This document shows, piece by piece, positions 7,947 through 15,876 of a DNA stretch of 50,147 nt. Both the position numbers and the translations under genes were made by a program. Under the pieces are notes generated by a model. It saw only the letters and a list, made by a program, of their open reading frames with translations. It had not been told where the DNA came from and ran no database searches. Within the stretch, counting starts at the first letter, position 1. Every line of letters starts with the position of its first letter. The stretch is from Betaproteobacteria bacterium RIFCSPLOWO2_02_FULL_67_26 (GTDB taxonomy: Bacteria > Pseudomonadota > Gammaproteobacteria > Burkholderiales > SG8-41): positions 1 to 50,147 of the forward strand of contig MERD01000071.1 in the NCBI GenBank assembly GCA_001771935.1, written 5' to 3'.

Positions 7947-8765
7947 ATGAGCGATCCGGCCCGCATCCCCGATTTGCGGGACGCCGCACTCGAGCTCGAG
8001 GGGCGCGTCGCCCTGCTCACGCTCAAGCGCGACGACAAGCGCAACGCGTTGACCGGGACCGCGCTCGTGGACGACATTTGCGCCACGCTCGAATGGGTCA
8101 ATGCCACCGCGGAGGTTTCGGCGTTGATCCTGACCGGCGCCGGGTCGGCGTTCTCGGCGGGCGGCGACATCAAGACCATGCGCAGCCGCGCCATGGCTTC
8201 CACCGCCGCGGAGATGGAACGCTACTACCGGCACGGCATCCAGCGCATTCCGCGCGCGATGAAGGCGGTCGAGGTCCCGGTCATCGCGGCGGTGAACGGT
8301 CCGGCGATCGGCGCCGGATTCGATCTCGCCAACATGTGCGACATCCGCATCGGCTCCACGAACGCGCAGTTCGGAGAGACCTTCGTCAACCTCGGCCTCA
8401 TGTCGGGCGACGGCGGCGCGTGGTTCCTGCAGCGCGTGGTCGGCGTCCAGCGCGCGGCCGAGCTCACGTTCACCGGGCGCATCGTCAAGGCCGAGGAGGC
8501 GAGGGCGCTCGGCATCCTGCTGGAAGTGACCGAGCCCGAGCGGCTGTTGCCGCGCGCGCGGGAAATCGGCGCCCAGATCGCCGCCAAGCCGCCGCTCGCC
8601 GTGCGCTACGCGAAGCGCACGCTGAGGCTCGCGCAATTCCAGAGCGTCGACGAGCATCTCGAAGCCTGCGCCTCGTTTCAGGGGGCATTGCAGAAGACCG
8701 ACGACCACCTCGAGGCCGTGACGGCATTCATCGAGAAGCGCAGAGGCAGCTTCAAGGGTAGATGA
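7947..8765 (+). CDS. enoyl-CoA hydratase/isomerase family protein
   Basis: 272 residues from the ATG at 7947; an ATG at 7929 would add six residues but has no ribosome-binding site. Crotonase fold. Oxyanion-hole segments are SAGGDIK (about 70-76) and NGPAIGAGFDLANMCD (about 117-132). An acidic residue falls at the usual catalytic place (Glu144 in FGETFVNLGL), followed by SGDGGAWFLQR. Hydrates or isomerises an enoyl-CoA; the exact substrate is not readable. Divergent from the biotin carrier. Its stop overlaps the start of the next gene by 4 bp, which suggests an operon with the two secreted-protein genes downstream. Confidence 0.88.
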   Translation: MSDPARIPDLRDAALELEGRVALLTLKRDDKRNALTGTALVDDICATLEWVNATAEVSALILTGAGSAFSAGGDIKTMRSRAMASTAAEMERYYRHGIQRIPRAMKAVEVPVIAAVNGPAIGAGFDLANMCDIRIGSTNAQFGETFVNLGLMSGDGGAWFLQRVVGVQRAAELTFTGRIVKAEEARALGILLEVTEPERLLPRAREIGAQIAAKPPLAVRYAKRTLRLAQFQSVDEHLEACASFQGALQKTDDHLEAVTAFIEKRRGSFKGR

Positions 8766-9448
8766 TGCCGCGATTCGTCGTCCTGCTGCTGTTCCTGGCC
8801 GCGGCGCTATGCTCCCCGCCGTCATACTCCCAGGAGGAACGCCGGCTCGCGCCGGTCGACGAGGCGGAATCCGACGGCACCTGGATCAGTTTTCGGGCGC
8901 AACTCCTCGCCGCGGTGGCGAAGCGCGACCTGGAATACGTGCTGGGCGTGATCGACCGCGGCGTGCGCAACGGCTCCGATTCGCCGCGCGGCGTCGAGGA
9001 ATTCCGCGAGCAGTGGCAACTCGACGCCCCGGACAGCACGTTCTGGCGCGAGCTGTCGGCTGCGCTGGCCCTGGGCAGCGCCTGGCTCGCGCGCGACGAC
9101 CAGCCGCGCGAGCTGTGCGCGCCGTACCTGCTGGGGAAGTGGCCGCGGGACATGGACCCGCTCGCGAACGGCGTCGTCACCGTCCGCGAAGCTCCGGTGA
9201 AATCCGCCCCGTCGGCAAAAGCGAATGCGCTCCTGACGCTCGCGCACGTCGTCGTTCCGGTTGCGGATTGGGAAGTCGACGACAGCGATGCCGCCTCGAA
9301 GCAGAAGTGGGTCAAGATCCGCCTCAAGGACCGGGACGGCTACGTGGCCGAAGAGCAGATGCGCAGCCCGATCGAGCACGCCGCGTGCTTCGTCAAGACG
9401 GACGACGGCTGGCGCCTGACTGTCTTCGGCCCTGCGGGCCGGGACTGA
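8762..9448 (+). CDS. secreted protein of unknown function with SH3-like domain
   Basis: 228 residues. Residues 1-23 form a Sec signal peptide (hydrophobic core VVLLLFLAAAL, likely cut after SYS). Residues about 40-130 are helical with no recognised family. Residues about 138-203 resemble a bacterial SH3 domain (VVTVREAPVKSAPS, then KWVKIRLKDRDGYVAEEQM), often a cell-wall or protein-binding module. Starts inside the stop of the hydratase gene (ATGATG) and ends inside the proposed start of the phosphodiesterase gene. Probably periplasmic. No function can be assigned. Confidence 0.7.
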   Translation: MMPRFVVLLLFLAAALCSPPSYSQEERRLAPVDEAESDGTWISFRAQLLAAVAKRDLEYVLGVIDRGVRNGSDSPRGVEEFREQWQLDAPDSTFWRELSAALALGSAWLARDDQPRELCAPYLLGKWPRDMDPLANGVVTVREAPVKSAPSAKANALLTLAHVVVPVADWEVDDSDAASKQKWVKIRLKDRDGYVAEEQMRSPIEHAACFVKTDDGWRLTVFGPAGRD

Positions 9449-10440
9449 CTTCATTCCTCGATTTCCCGCTGAGATCGCTCGTTGCCATCGTCCTCGTCAT
9501 GACCGCTGCGACCGGGCATGCCCTTGATATTCAGGGCCACCGCGGCGCGCGCGGGCTCGCGCCGGAAAACACGCTGCCCGCGTTCGCCCGTGCGCTCGGC
9601 ATCGGCGTCACCACCCTGGAGATGGACTGCGCCATCACCCGGGACGGCGTGGTGGTGGTGAGCCACGATGCGGCGCTCAACCCCGACATCACACGCGGGC
9701 CCGACGGCAAGTGGCTGGAGCAGGCCGGTCCCGCGATCCGGAACCTGGCGTTCAAGGAGCTGCAACGCTACGACGTCGGCCGGCTCAACCCCGCGAATGC
9801 CTACGCGAAGCGCTGGCCGGAGCAAAAACCCGTGGATGGCACGCCCATCCCGCGCCTCGCCGACGTGTTCGCGCTGGTGCGCAAAAGCGGCAACGAGACG
9901 GTGCGCTTCAATATCGAGACCAAGCTCTCGCCAGTTGAGCCGAATCAGACGGTCGGACCCGAGGATTTCGCGCGCAAGCTGGTGGGAGCGATACGCGAGG
10001 GCGGCATGGTCCGCCGCGCGATCATACAGTCGTTCGACTGGCGCACGCTCGCGATCGTGCAGAAGGAGGCGCCCGAGATCGCGACCGTCTATCTCACGGT
10101 GCAGAAAGGTTTCATGGACAGCATCCAGGCGGACAAGGACGGATCGCCCTGGACCGCCGGCGTCAAATTCCGCGACCACGGCTCGGTGCCGCGCATGGTG
10201 AAGGCCGCGGGCGGGGCAGTGTGGTCGCCGTACTACGCCGAGATCACGCGCGAGCAGGTAAAGGAGGCGCAGTCGCTGGGATTGAGGGTCGTGGTGTGGA
10301 CGGTGAACGAGCCCGCCGACATGCGCCGCATGATCGAGTGGGGCGTGGACGGCGTGATCAGCGACCGCCCCGACCTCCTGCGCAAGACTGCCGGCGAGAT
10401 GGGCGTCAGCCTCCCTCGCGCTACGCCTGTAAGGCCGTAA
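9445..10440 (+). CDS. periplasmic glycerophosphodiester phosphodiesterase
   Basis: Hydrolyses glycerophosphodiesters to glycerol-3-phosphate and an alcohol. Catalytic motifs are present: QGHRGARGLAPENT (His32, Arg33), EMDCAITRDG (Glu59, Asp61) and VVSHD (His74). The late WTVNEPADMRRMIEWGVDG segment is typical of GDPD barrels. Start is uncertain. The first ATG (9499) would cut off most of an evident signal peptide (LVAIVLVMTAATGHA). No ATG, GTG or TTG lies further up in frame. A CTG at 9445 overlaps the upstream TGA as CTGA, and a CTG at 9469 also gives a good signal peptide. Coordinates use 9445 (331 residues). Probable last gene of the plus-strand group. Confidence 0.82.
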   Translation: MTSFLDFPLRSLVAIVLVMTAATGHALDIQGHRGARGLAPENTLPAFARALGIGVTTLEMDCAITRDGVVVVSHDAALNPDITRGPDGKWLEQAGPAIRNLAFKELQRYDVGRLNPANAYAKRWPEQKPVDGTPIPRLADVFALVRKSGNETVRFNIETKLSPVEPNQTVGPEDFARKLVGAIREGGMVRRAIIQSFDWRTLAIVQKEAPEIATVYLTVQKGFMDSIQADKDGSPWTAGVKFRDHGSVPRMVKAAGGAVWSPYYAEITREQVKEAQSLGLRVVVWTVNEPADMRRMIEWGVDGVISDRPDLLRKTAGEMGVSLPRATPVRP

Positions 10441-10493
10441 GTTCACGCACAGTTTCGCTGGCTCGCTGAAGGCATCGCGGTATTCCCGAACGC

Positions 10494-10907
10494 TCATCCC
10501 TCATTGATTACCAAGGGCACACCGGTGATCGCAAGATGGAAATCAGTGGACCAGCATATCTTGATCCGCTGCGCGTCCATGACGTGAAGGCCGACGGCAT
10601 CTGTCATCGTAAGATCCTGGTCCGAGAACCGACGGAGCAGCTCGGTCGCCGCGGCCTGTTCCTTGGGTCCAACAGGCGCCACGGTCAACGGTGTCAAGTC
10701 CTCGATCATGGCCAGGAACTTGAGCGCCCGCGTCCGGTCGTAGCGGCGTAGAAACCAGGCGTGCCCTTCGGCCACGACCAGGGTCGTGGTCAGCAATGAC
10801 GGCGGCTCGGCAAATAGGCGCCGGAAAGTGGGGTGATATGTGTCGGACCGATCCGCGAAGGCGATCAGCGCTGAGGTATCGACATAGGCCTCAGTCTTTC
10901 CGGCCAT
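10494..10907 (-). CDS. vapC: PIN-domain toxin, VapC-type ribonuclease
   Basis: 137 residues. PIN-domain acidic residues can be placed: Asp10 (YVDTSALIAF), Glu47 (VVAEGHA), Asp103 (TMTDAVGLHVM) and Asp122 (STDFHL). These coordinate Mg2+ for RNA cleavage in the family. The start overlaps the end of the antitoxin gene by 17 bp, the usual arrangement in translationally coupled toxin-antitoxin pairs. The RNA target is unknown. Likely repressed by the VapB-VapC complex through the inverted repeat at 11114-11144. Confidence 0.88.
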   Translation of the reverse strand: MAGKTEAYVDTSALIAFADRSDTYHPTFRRLFAEPPSLLTTTLVVAEGHAWFLRRYDRTRALKFLAMIEDLTPLTVAPVGPKEQAAATELLRRFSDQDLTMTDAVGLHVMDAQRIKICWSTDFHLAITGVPLVINEG

Positions 10908-11115
10908 AGACCACGTCGTCGATGTGCCGGCTCGACGCGGGATCGCCGGTTTCCACCATCCCGGCGTAGCGCATCCACGGCTTGGTATCGTTCACGGGCA
11001 GTGCGGTCCGAAGAGAACGTCGAAGCAGTTCGGCCAAGGAAATTCCCAGGCGTGCTGCCTCGCGCTTCGCCGCAACGTACTCGTCCTTGGTCAGGCTGAT
11101 CTGGGTTCGTATCAT
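10891..11115 (-). CDS. vapB: ribbon-helix-helix antitoxin, VapB-type
   Basis: 74 residues. The N-terminal IRTQISLTKDEYVAAKREA and GISLAELLRRSLR match a ribbon-helix-helix DNA-binding domain (beta strand RTQISL, then two helices). The C-terminal tail (about 50-74) is polar and likely wraps the toxin. The ATG lies inside the 3' arm of the operator, and there is no clear Shine-Dalgarno, so the mRNA may be leaderless or short-leadered. First gene of the bicistronic unit with the PIN toxin. Confidence 0.85.
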   Translation of the reverse strand: MIRTQISLTKDEYVAAKREAARLGISLAELLRRSLRTALPVNDTKPWMRYAGMVETGDPASSRHIDDVVYGRKD

Positions 11116-11144
11116 GATAACAGTTTACGCCAAGCTGTTATCAT
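11114..11144. promoter_or_regulatory. perfect inverted-repeat operator of the toxin-antitoxin pair
   Basis: ATGATAACAG (11114-11123) and CTGTTATCAT (11135-11144) form a perfect 10-bp inverted repeat with an 11-bp spacer. One arm contains the antitoxin start codon. It is well suited to two ribbon-helix-helix dimers and autorepression. Confidence 0.7.
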
Positions 11145-11228
11145 CGGCAATCCCCCGTGCCAAGGCGGCCGATAAGGTGGGCGCCGAGCTCGTTACGACG
11201 ACTGTCACCCCTTAGAGCGGAGTTTTCT

Positions 11229-11260
11229 CGTCACTTCGTCACTGCATCACTTCGTCACTG
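11229..11260. repeat. octamer tandem repeat after the CT3 gene
   Basis: Four 8-bp units on the plus strand: GTCACTTC, GTCACTGC, ATCACTTC, GTCACTGG. On the minus (coding) strand they read as GTGACGAA-like units, each carrying TGA. They lie just beyond the CT3 stop codon. Confidence 0.7.
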
Positions 11261-11263
11261 GGT

Positions 11264-12805
11264 TCAGTAGCTGGTCGGCCAGTTCGCCAGCTTGTGCTCG
11301 CCGACGCCGTTTTTCAGGCGCTTACGGTGGACCTGGAGCATACGGATAAGGAAATCGCGCGTATCACGCGGGTCGATGACGTGCTGCGCCTCGTAGAGGC
11401 GCGCGAGCTCCCACGGCGTGGTGTCGCGCTCGACTTCCGCGACGAGCTGCTTGAAGCGCTCCGGGTCGTCCTGCTCCTTGACGCCATACAGGACGTTGAC
11501 CGAGGCCCGCGGGTCCATGAACCCGAGGTCGGCGGAGGGCCAGCACGCCAGCTCGTCGGTGTTGCGGCCGCCGCCCATGTTGATGTAGGCCTGGCCGTAG
11601 CTCTTGCGCGTGATGACGGTGATGCGCGGCACCGTCACGAGCGAGAGCGCGTTCATCCAGTTGATGACCTTGCCCGGCATGCCGCGCAGTTCCCCTTCGA
11701 CGCCGATCAGGAAACCCGGCACGTCGACCAGGAACACGATCGGGATGTTGAAGGAATCGCACAGCACCATGAAGCTCGTCGCCTTCTGGCAGGCGTCGGC
11801 GTCGAGCGCGCCGCCCTTGTAGAGCGGGTTGTTGGCGATAAATCCGACGCTTTTTCCCTCGAGGCGCGCGAGCACGGTCGCAACCGATCGTCCGAAGCGC
11901 TCCTTCAGCTCGAAGCTTGAACCGGTGTCCACGACCGCCGCGATCACCTTGCGCACGTCGTAGACCTTGTTGCGGGCTTCGGGGACTATGTCCAGCATTT
12001 TCCGGCACGCCTCGCCGGAACCCGGCGGCACCGCGTGGACGGGCGGCGCTTCCATGGCATGCGCCGGCATGTAGGAGAGAAATTTCTTCACCGCGTCGAG
12101 CACTTGCCCGTCCGTATCCACCGCCAGGTCGGCGAGCCCCGAGACACCGGTCAGGAGCTTCCAGCCGCCCAGTTCCTCGGGGTCCACCGGCTTGCCGATG
12201 GCGATCGAGGTGACGTTGGGGCTCGCGATCGCCATCACCGAGCCCTTGCGCATCACGACGAAATCCGACATCGCGGCGTACCACGTCGAGGAGCCGTAGC
12301 ACTGGCCCATCAGCGTCGCCACCCACGGCGACTCGCGCAGGCGCTGGTACTCGGCCGGGTCCTGCGCGATGATGGCGCGGCCCGCCGCGCCCATGCGGTC
12401 GGGCATGCGCGCGCCGGAGGATTCGCCGAGGAAGACCAGCGGCATGCCGTAGCGGCACGCGGCGGCCTTCACGTGGCGGATCTTCTTCATGTTGATGACG
12501 CTGGAAGATGCGCCGAGCACGGTGAAGTCGTTGGAAACGATCGCAACCTCGCGCCCGCCGATGCGGGCGAAGCCCGCCACCTTGCCGTCGGCCGGCGTCT
12601 TGTGCCGCACCTCCGGGCGGATCGCGCGCGCGTGACGGCCCGATTCGGCGAAGCTGCCGGGGTCCACCAGGGTGTCGATGCGCTCGCGGGCGTTCAGCAC
12701 GCCCTGCGCCCGTCGCTGCGCGAGCTTTTCCGGCCCGCCCATCGCCAGCGCCTCGGCGTTCTTCTCTTCCAGCTGCTTCAGCACGTCCCTGGCTGACATA
12801 TGCAT
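11264..12805 (-). CDS. acyl-CoA carboxylase carboxyltransferase subunit (CT3)
   Basis: 513 residues. Propionyl/methylmalonyl-CoA carboxyltransferase family with NARERIDTLVDPGSF, GESSGARMPDRMGAAGR, GGALDADACQKATSF, VDVPGFLIGVEGE and INMGGG. Ends in NWPTSY. Closer to CT1 than to CT2: same ends, same GESxGAR motif. The start could be the ATG at 12805 or the one two codons later at 12799. Lies 23 bp after tctA and is probably last in the cobW-to-CT3 operon, which links a carboxylation step to uptake by the Tct transporter. No biotin carboxylase gene is next to it, so it would have to borrow the one at 2161 or another elsewhere. Confidence 0.88.
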   Translation of the reverse strand: MHMSARDVLKQLEEKNAEALAMGGPEKLAQRRAQGVLNARERIDTLVDPGSFAESGRHARAIRPEVRHKTPADGKVAGFARIGGREVAIVSNDFTVLGASSSVINMKKIRHVKAAACRYGMPLVFLGESSGARMPDRMGAAGRAIIAQDPAEYQRLRESPWVATLMGQCYGSSTWYAAMSDFVVMRKGSVMAIASPNVTSIAIGKPVDPEELGGWKLLTGVSGLADLAVDTDGQVLDAVKKFLSYMPAHAMEAPPVHAVPPGSGEACRKMLDIVPEARNKVYDVRKVIAAVVDTGSSFELKERFGRSVATVLARLEGKSVGFIANNPLYKGGALDADACQKATSFMVLCDSFNIPIVFLVDVPGFLIGVEGELRGMPGKVINWMNALSLVTVPRITVITRKSYGQAYINMGGGRNTDELACWPSADLGFMDPRASVNVLYGVKEQDDPERFKQLVAEVERDTTPWELARLYEAQHVIDPRDTRDFLIRMLQVHRKRLKNGVGEHKLANWPTSY

Positions 12806-12811
12806 TTCATC

Positions 12812-12834
12812 CCGTCACGCTTCAATCGTCACGC
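12812..12834. repeat. short degenerate repeat at the tctA stop
   Basis: Two CGTCACGC units about 14 bp apart. The tctA stop codon (complement of TCA at 12829-12831) lies inside the second unit. Confidence 0.45.
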
Positions 12835-14319
12835 ATTATCCGCTTTCTTGCGCAATCCCGGCGCAATCACGACCGCCAGCACGAACAGCGTCGCGATCAT
12901 GAAGGTCAGGCTGATCGGGCGCGTGAAGAACACGGTCGGGTCGCCGCGCGAGAGCAGCAGCGCGCGCCGCAGGTTCTCCTCCAGCAGCGGCCCCAGCACG
13001 TAGCCCAGGATCAGCGGCGCGGGCTCGCACTCGAGCTTGGCGAGCACGTAGCCGAGCACGCCGACGGCCGCGCAGAGATAGACGTCTCCGGGGTTGTTGC
13101 TCACGCTGAAATTGCCGATGCAGCAGAACATGATGATCGAGGGGAACAGCCAGCGATACGGGGCCCGCAGCAGGCTCACCCACAGCCCGATCAGCGGCAG
13201 GTTGAGGATGACGAGCATCAGGTTGCCGATCCACATGCTGGCGATGAGGCCCCAGAACAGCTCGGGCCTGGTGAGCATGACCTGCGGGCCGGGCTCGATG
13301 CCCTGCATCGTCATCGCCGCGAGCAGCAGGGCCATCGTCGCGCTGGCCGGCAGGCCAAGCGTGAGCATCGGGATGAAGTTGGTCTGGGCGGCAGCGTTGT
13401 TGGCCGCCTCCGGCGCGGCGACGCCCTCGATCGCGCCCCTGCCGAAGCGCGCCGGGTCGCGGGCGAGCTTTTTCTCCAGCAGGTAGGTCGCGAACGAGGA
13501 CAGGGCCGGCCCGGTCCCCGGCAGCACGCCGAAGAAGGACCCTACGGCCGTGCCGCGCACGATAGGCCACGCCGAGTCCTTGAGGTCGCCGCGGGTCGGC
13601 ATCAGGTTGGTGATCTTGCCGGTATACACTTCGCGAGGGTCCTTCCGTTCGAGGTTCACCACGATCTCCGCCACCGCGAACAGCCCCACGGCGATCACCG
13701 TGAAGCCGATGCCGTCGACCAGCTCGGGGACGCCGAAGGTGTAGCGCTGCATGCCGGAATTGACGTCGACGCCGACGATCCCGATCATCAGCCCCAGCAC
13801 CACCATGGCGAGCCCCTTGAGCACGTCGCCCCCGCTGATCACGGCGGAGGCCACCAGCGCCATCAGCATCAGCGCGGTGTACTCGGCGGCACCGAATTGG
13901 AGCGCCCACTCCGCGATCGCCGGGCCGGCCAGCGCGATCAACAGGACGCCGACGCAGCCGGCGAACAGGGAGGCGATTGCCGCGATCGCCAGCGCCGGGC
14001 CGGCGCGCCCCTGCCGCGCCATCTGGTAGCCGTCGATGCAGGTCACCGCCGAGGCGGTTTCGCCCGGCAGGTTGACGAGTATCGAAGTGGTGGAACCGCC
14101 GTACTGCGAGCCGTAATAGATGCCCGCGAGCATGGTGATCGCCGCCACCGCGGGCAGGTTGAACGTGATCGGCAGCAGCATCGCGATCGTCACCAAAGGG
14201 CCCACGCCCGGCAGCACTCCGACCAGCGTGCCGAGCAGGACGCCGATGAAGCAGTACGCGAGGTTCTCCGGCGAGAACGCCACGCCGAAGCCCAGCGCCA
14301 GGTTGCTCAGGATGTCCAC
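12829..14319 (-). CDS. tctA: tripartite tricarboxylate transporter, large membrane subunit TctA
   Basis: 496 residues, the normal length for TctA. A polytopic inner-membrane protein that moves a carboxylate driven by an ion gradient together with TctB and TctC. Family signatures are visible: LVGVLPGVGPLVTIAMLLP near residues 33-52, then GIYYGSQYGGSTTSILVNLPGE broken into two conserved loops, and PEAANNAAAQTNFIPMLTLG in the second half repeating the same glycine/proline pattern. Starts inside the end of tctB (13-bp overlap). Followed 23 bp later by the CT3 gene. Confidence 0.94.
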   Translation of the reverse strand: MDILSNLALGFGVAFSPENLAYCFIGVLLGTLVGVLPGVGPLVTIAMLLPITFNLPAVAAITMLAGIYYGSQYGGSTTSILVNLPGETASAVTCIDGYQMARQGRAGPALAIAAIASLFAGCVGVLLIALAGPAIAEWALQFGAAEYTALMLMALVASAVISGGDVLKGLAMVVLGLMIGIVGVDVNSGMQRYTFGVPELVDGIGFTVIAVGLFAVAEIVVNLERKDPREVYTGKITNLMPTRGDLKDSAWPIVRGTAVGSFFGVLPGTGPALSSFATYLLEKKLARDPARFGRGAIEGVAAPEAANNAAAQTNFIPMLTLGLPASATMALLLAAMTMQGIEPGPQVMLTRPELFWGLIASMWIGNLMLVILNLPLIGLWVSLLRAPYRWLFPSIIMFCCIGNFSVSNNPGDVYLCAAVGVLGYVLAKLECEPAPLILGYVLGPLLEENLRRALLLSRGDPTVFFTRPISLTFMIATLFVLAVVIAPGLRKKADNA

Positions 14320-14771
14320 CAGACCCCGGGGAACAATGCATAGGGCAGCTTGAGGCCGTAGACGAAGACGCCGAGGGCAAAGGCGCCCATCACCACGGTG
14401 AGGAGCAGCACTTCCTTGAAGCGGAATTCACGGCCGGCGGCCGCGGCCGTGAAGAACATCGCGACCAGCGCCGGGATGATGCCGAGCCGGTCCACGAGCG
14501 CGCCGAACAGCAGGATCGAGAGCGTGATCAGCCCGAGCGGCCTCCAGCCCCAGTCCCCGCTGACCTGTTGCCCGCTGCGCAGGCCGCGGACCAGCACGGC
14601 GCCGCCGAACAGGCACAGGATGCCGCCCAGGACCGTCGGGAAATAGCCGGGGCCCATGCGCATCGCGACGCCCATCGGATAGTCCCGGGCGACGGCGATC
14701 GCCAGCACGCCGAGCGCGATGAACAACAGACCGGCGAGGAAATCCCTGTTGTCGAACAGATCCGGTTTCAT
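14307..14771 (-). CDS. tctB: tripartite tricarboxylate transporter, small membrane subunit TctB
   Basis: 154 residues with about four transmembrane segments (FLAGLLFIALGVLAIAVA; FPTVLGGILCLFGGAVLV; LITLSILLFGAL; LLLTVVMGAFALGVFVYGL). The MRMGPGYFP motif near residues 37-45 is typical of TctB. Auxiliary membrane subunit of the Tct system. Overlaps the tctA start by 13 bp, so translation is probably coupled. Confidence 0.92.
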   Translation of the reverse strand: MKPDLFDNRDFLAGLLFIALGVLAIAVARDYPMGVAMRMGPGYFPTVLGGILCLFGGAVLVRGLRSGQQVSGDWGWRPLGLITLSILLFGALVDRLGIIPALVAMFFTAAAAGREFRFKEVLLLTVVMGAFALGVFVYGLKLPYALFPGVWWTS

Positions 14772-14796
14772 GCGGGGTCTCCGTTCCCGGATCGCC

Positions 14797-14844
14797 CGTC
14801 ACTTCGTTACTGCGTCACCCCGTCATCGATTGATCCGTCACTGG
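14797..14844. repeat. octamer tandem repeat at the tctC stop
   Basis: About six degenerate 8-bp units (GTCACTTC, GTTACTGC, GTCACCCC, GTCATCGA, and after one irregular unit GTCACTGG). The tctC stop (complement of TCA at 14838-14840) lies in the last unit. Confidence 0.65.
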
Positions 14845-15812
14845 CTCTTGATGCCGGCGGCCTTGATCACCTTCGCCCACTTCGCGATCTCGTTGCGAAC
14901 ATACGCGGCATACTGCTCGGGCGTGCTGGCGACGATTTCCCCGCCGAGGCCCTGCAACTGCTTGCGCACCCCGGAATCATTCAACGCGCGGACGGTCTCC
15001 TTGTGGAGCCGCGCGAGGATGGCCGGCGGCGTCTTCGCCGGGGCCGACAATCCCCACCACGTCGCCACTTCGAATCCGGGCACGCCGCTTTCCGCCACGG
15101 TCGGAATGTCGGGAGCCGCCGGCGAGCGCTTCAACCCGGTCACCGCCACCGCGCGCAGCTTGCCCGAGCGCGCGTGGTTGATGACGGTGGGAAGGTTGCC
15201 GAAATAGAGCGAAACCTCGCCGGCGAGCAGCGCCACGAGCCCCGGGCCGCCGCCCTTGTAGGCGACGTGCAACCACTTGACGCCGGCCATGTACTGAAAA
15301 AGCTCCGCGGACAGGTGCACCGAGGTGCCGATCCCGGACGAGCCGTAGTTGACCTGCCCCGGGCGCTGCTTCGAATACGCGATCAGCTCCTGCACGCTCC
15401 TCGGCGGAAACGACGGGTGCGTCACCAGCAGGTTATGGGCCTGCCCGATCTGGGTGATGAAGGCGAAATCCCGGATCGAGTCGAAGTTGAGCTTCTTGAT
15501 CAGCGACGGGTTGGTCGCGTGGCCCGGCGCGTTCATCAGGATCGTGTAGCCGTCGGGCGTCGCGTTGGCCGCGATCTCCGTGGCGATCGCCGTATTCGCA
15601 CCCCCGCGGTTGTCGACCACCACCTGCTGGCCGAGATACTCGGACAGCTTGGGCGAGATCATGCGCGCCACGATGTTGTTGCTGCCGCCCGGCGGAAAGC
15701 CGACGATGAAGCGGATCGGCCGGGTCGGGTAGGGGGCCTGCGCGGCGACTGTCGGCACCATGCCGAGCAATGCGGCAGCCGACAGTATGTAGGCATAGAC
15801 CTGCAGCTTCAT
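14838..15812 (-). CDS. tctC: TctC/Bug-family periplasmic solute-binding protein
   Basis: 324 residues from the ATG at 15812, chosen for its strong AAGGAGG five bases upstream and because it begins a Sec signal peptide (YAYILSAAALLGMVPTVAAQA). The mature protein starts near PYPTRPIRFIVGFPPGG. Bug-family marks include PGG, QQVVVDNRGGA and PDGYT. Binds an organic acid (tri- or dicarboxylate, amino acid or aromatic acid) in the periplasm and hands it to TctAB. Here, unlike the many orphan bug genes of betaproteobacteria, tctB and tctA follow directly. Confidence 0.94.
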   Translation of the reverse strand: MKLQVYAYILSAAALLGMVPTVAAQAPYPTRPIRFIVGFPPGGSNNIVARMISPKLSEYLGQQVVVDNRGGANTAIATEIAANATPDGYTILMNAPGHATNPSLIKKLNFDSIRDFAFITQIGQAHNLLVTHPSFPPRSVQELIAYSKQRPGQVNYGSSGIGTSVHLSAELFQYMAGVKWLHVAYKGGGPGLVALLAGEVSLYFGNLPTVINHARSGKLRAVAVTGLKRSPAAPDIPTVAESGVPGFEVATWWGLSAPAKTPPAILARLHKETVRALNDSGVRKQLQGLGGEIVASTPEQYAAYVRNEIAKWAKVIKAAGIKSQ

Positions 15813-15859
15813 CGTCTCCTCCTTGTCGTTGTGATACCGCGTGGATTCCGGTGAATTCT

Positions 15860-15876
15860 CCGTCACTTCGTCATTG
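15860..15876. repeat. short repeat at the cupin gene end
   Basis: CCGTCACTTCGTCATTG. Read on the minus strand it encodes the last residues Met-Thr-Lys and the stop codon of the cupin gene, so the repeat forms the gene's 3' end. Confidence 0.45.

Noticed and set aside
12836-14380. A long minus-strand frame overlapping tctA in a different phase
   Set aside because: Arg/Ala/Gly/His-rich shadow; the tctA frame has the membrane helices and family motifs.
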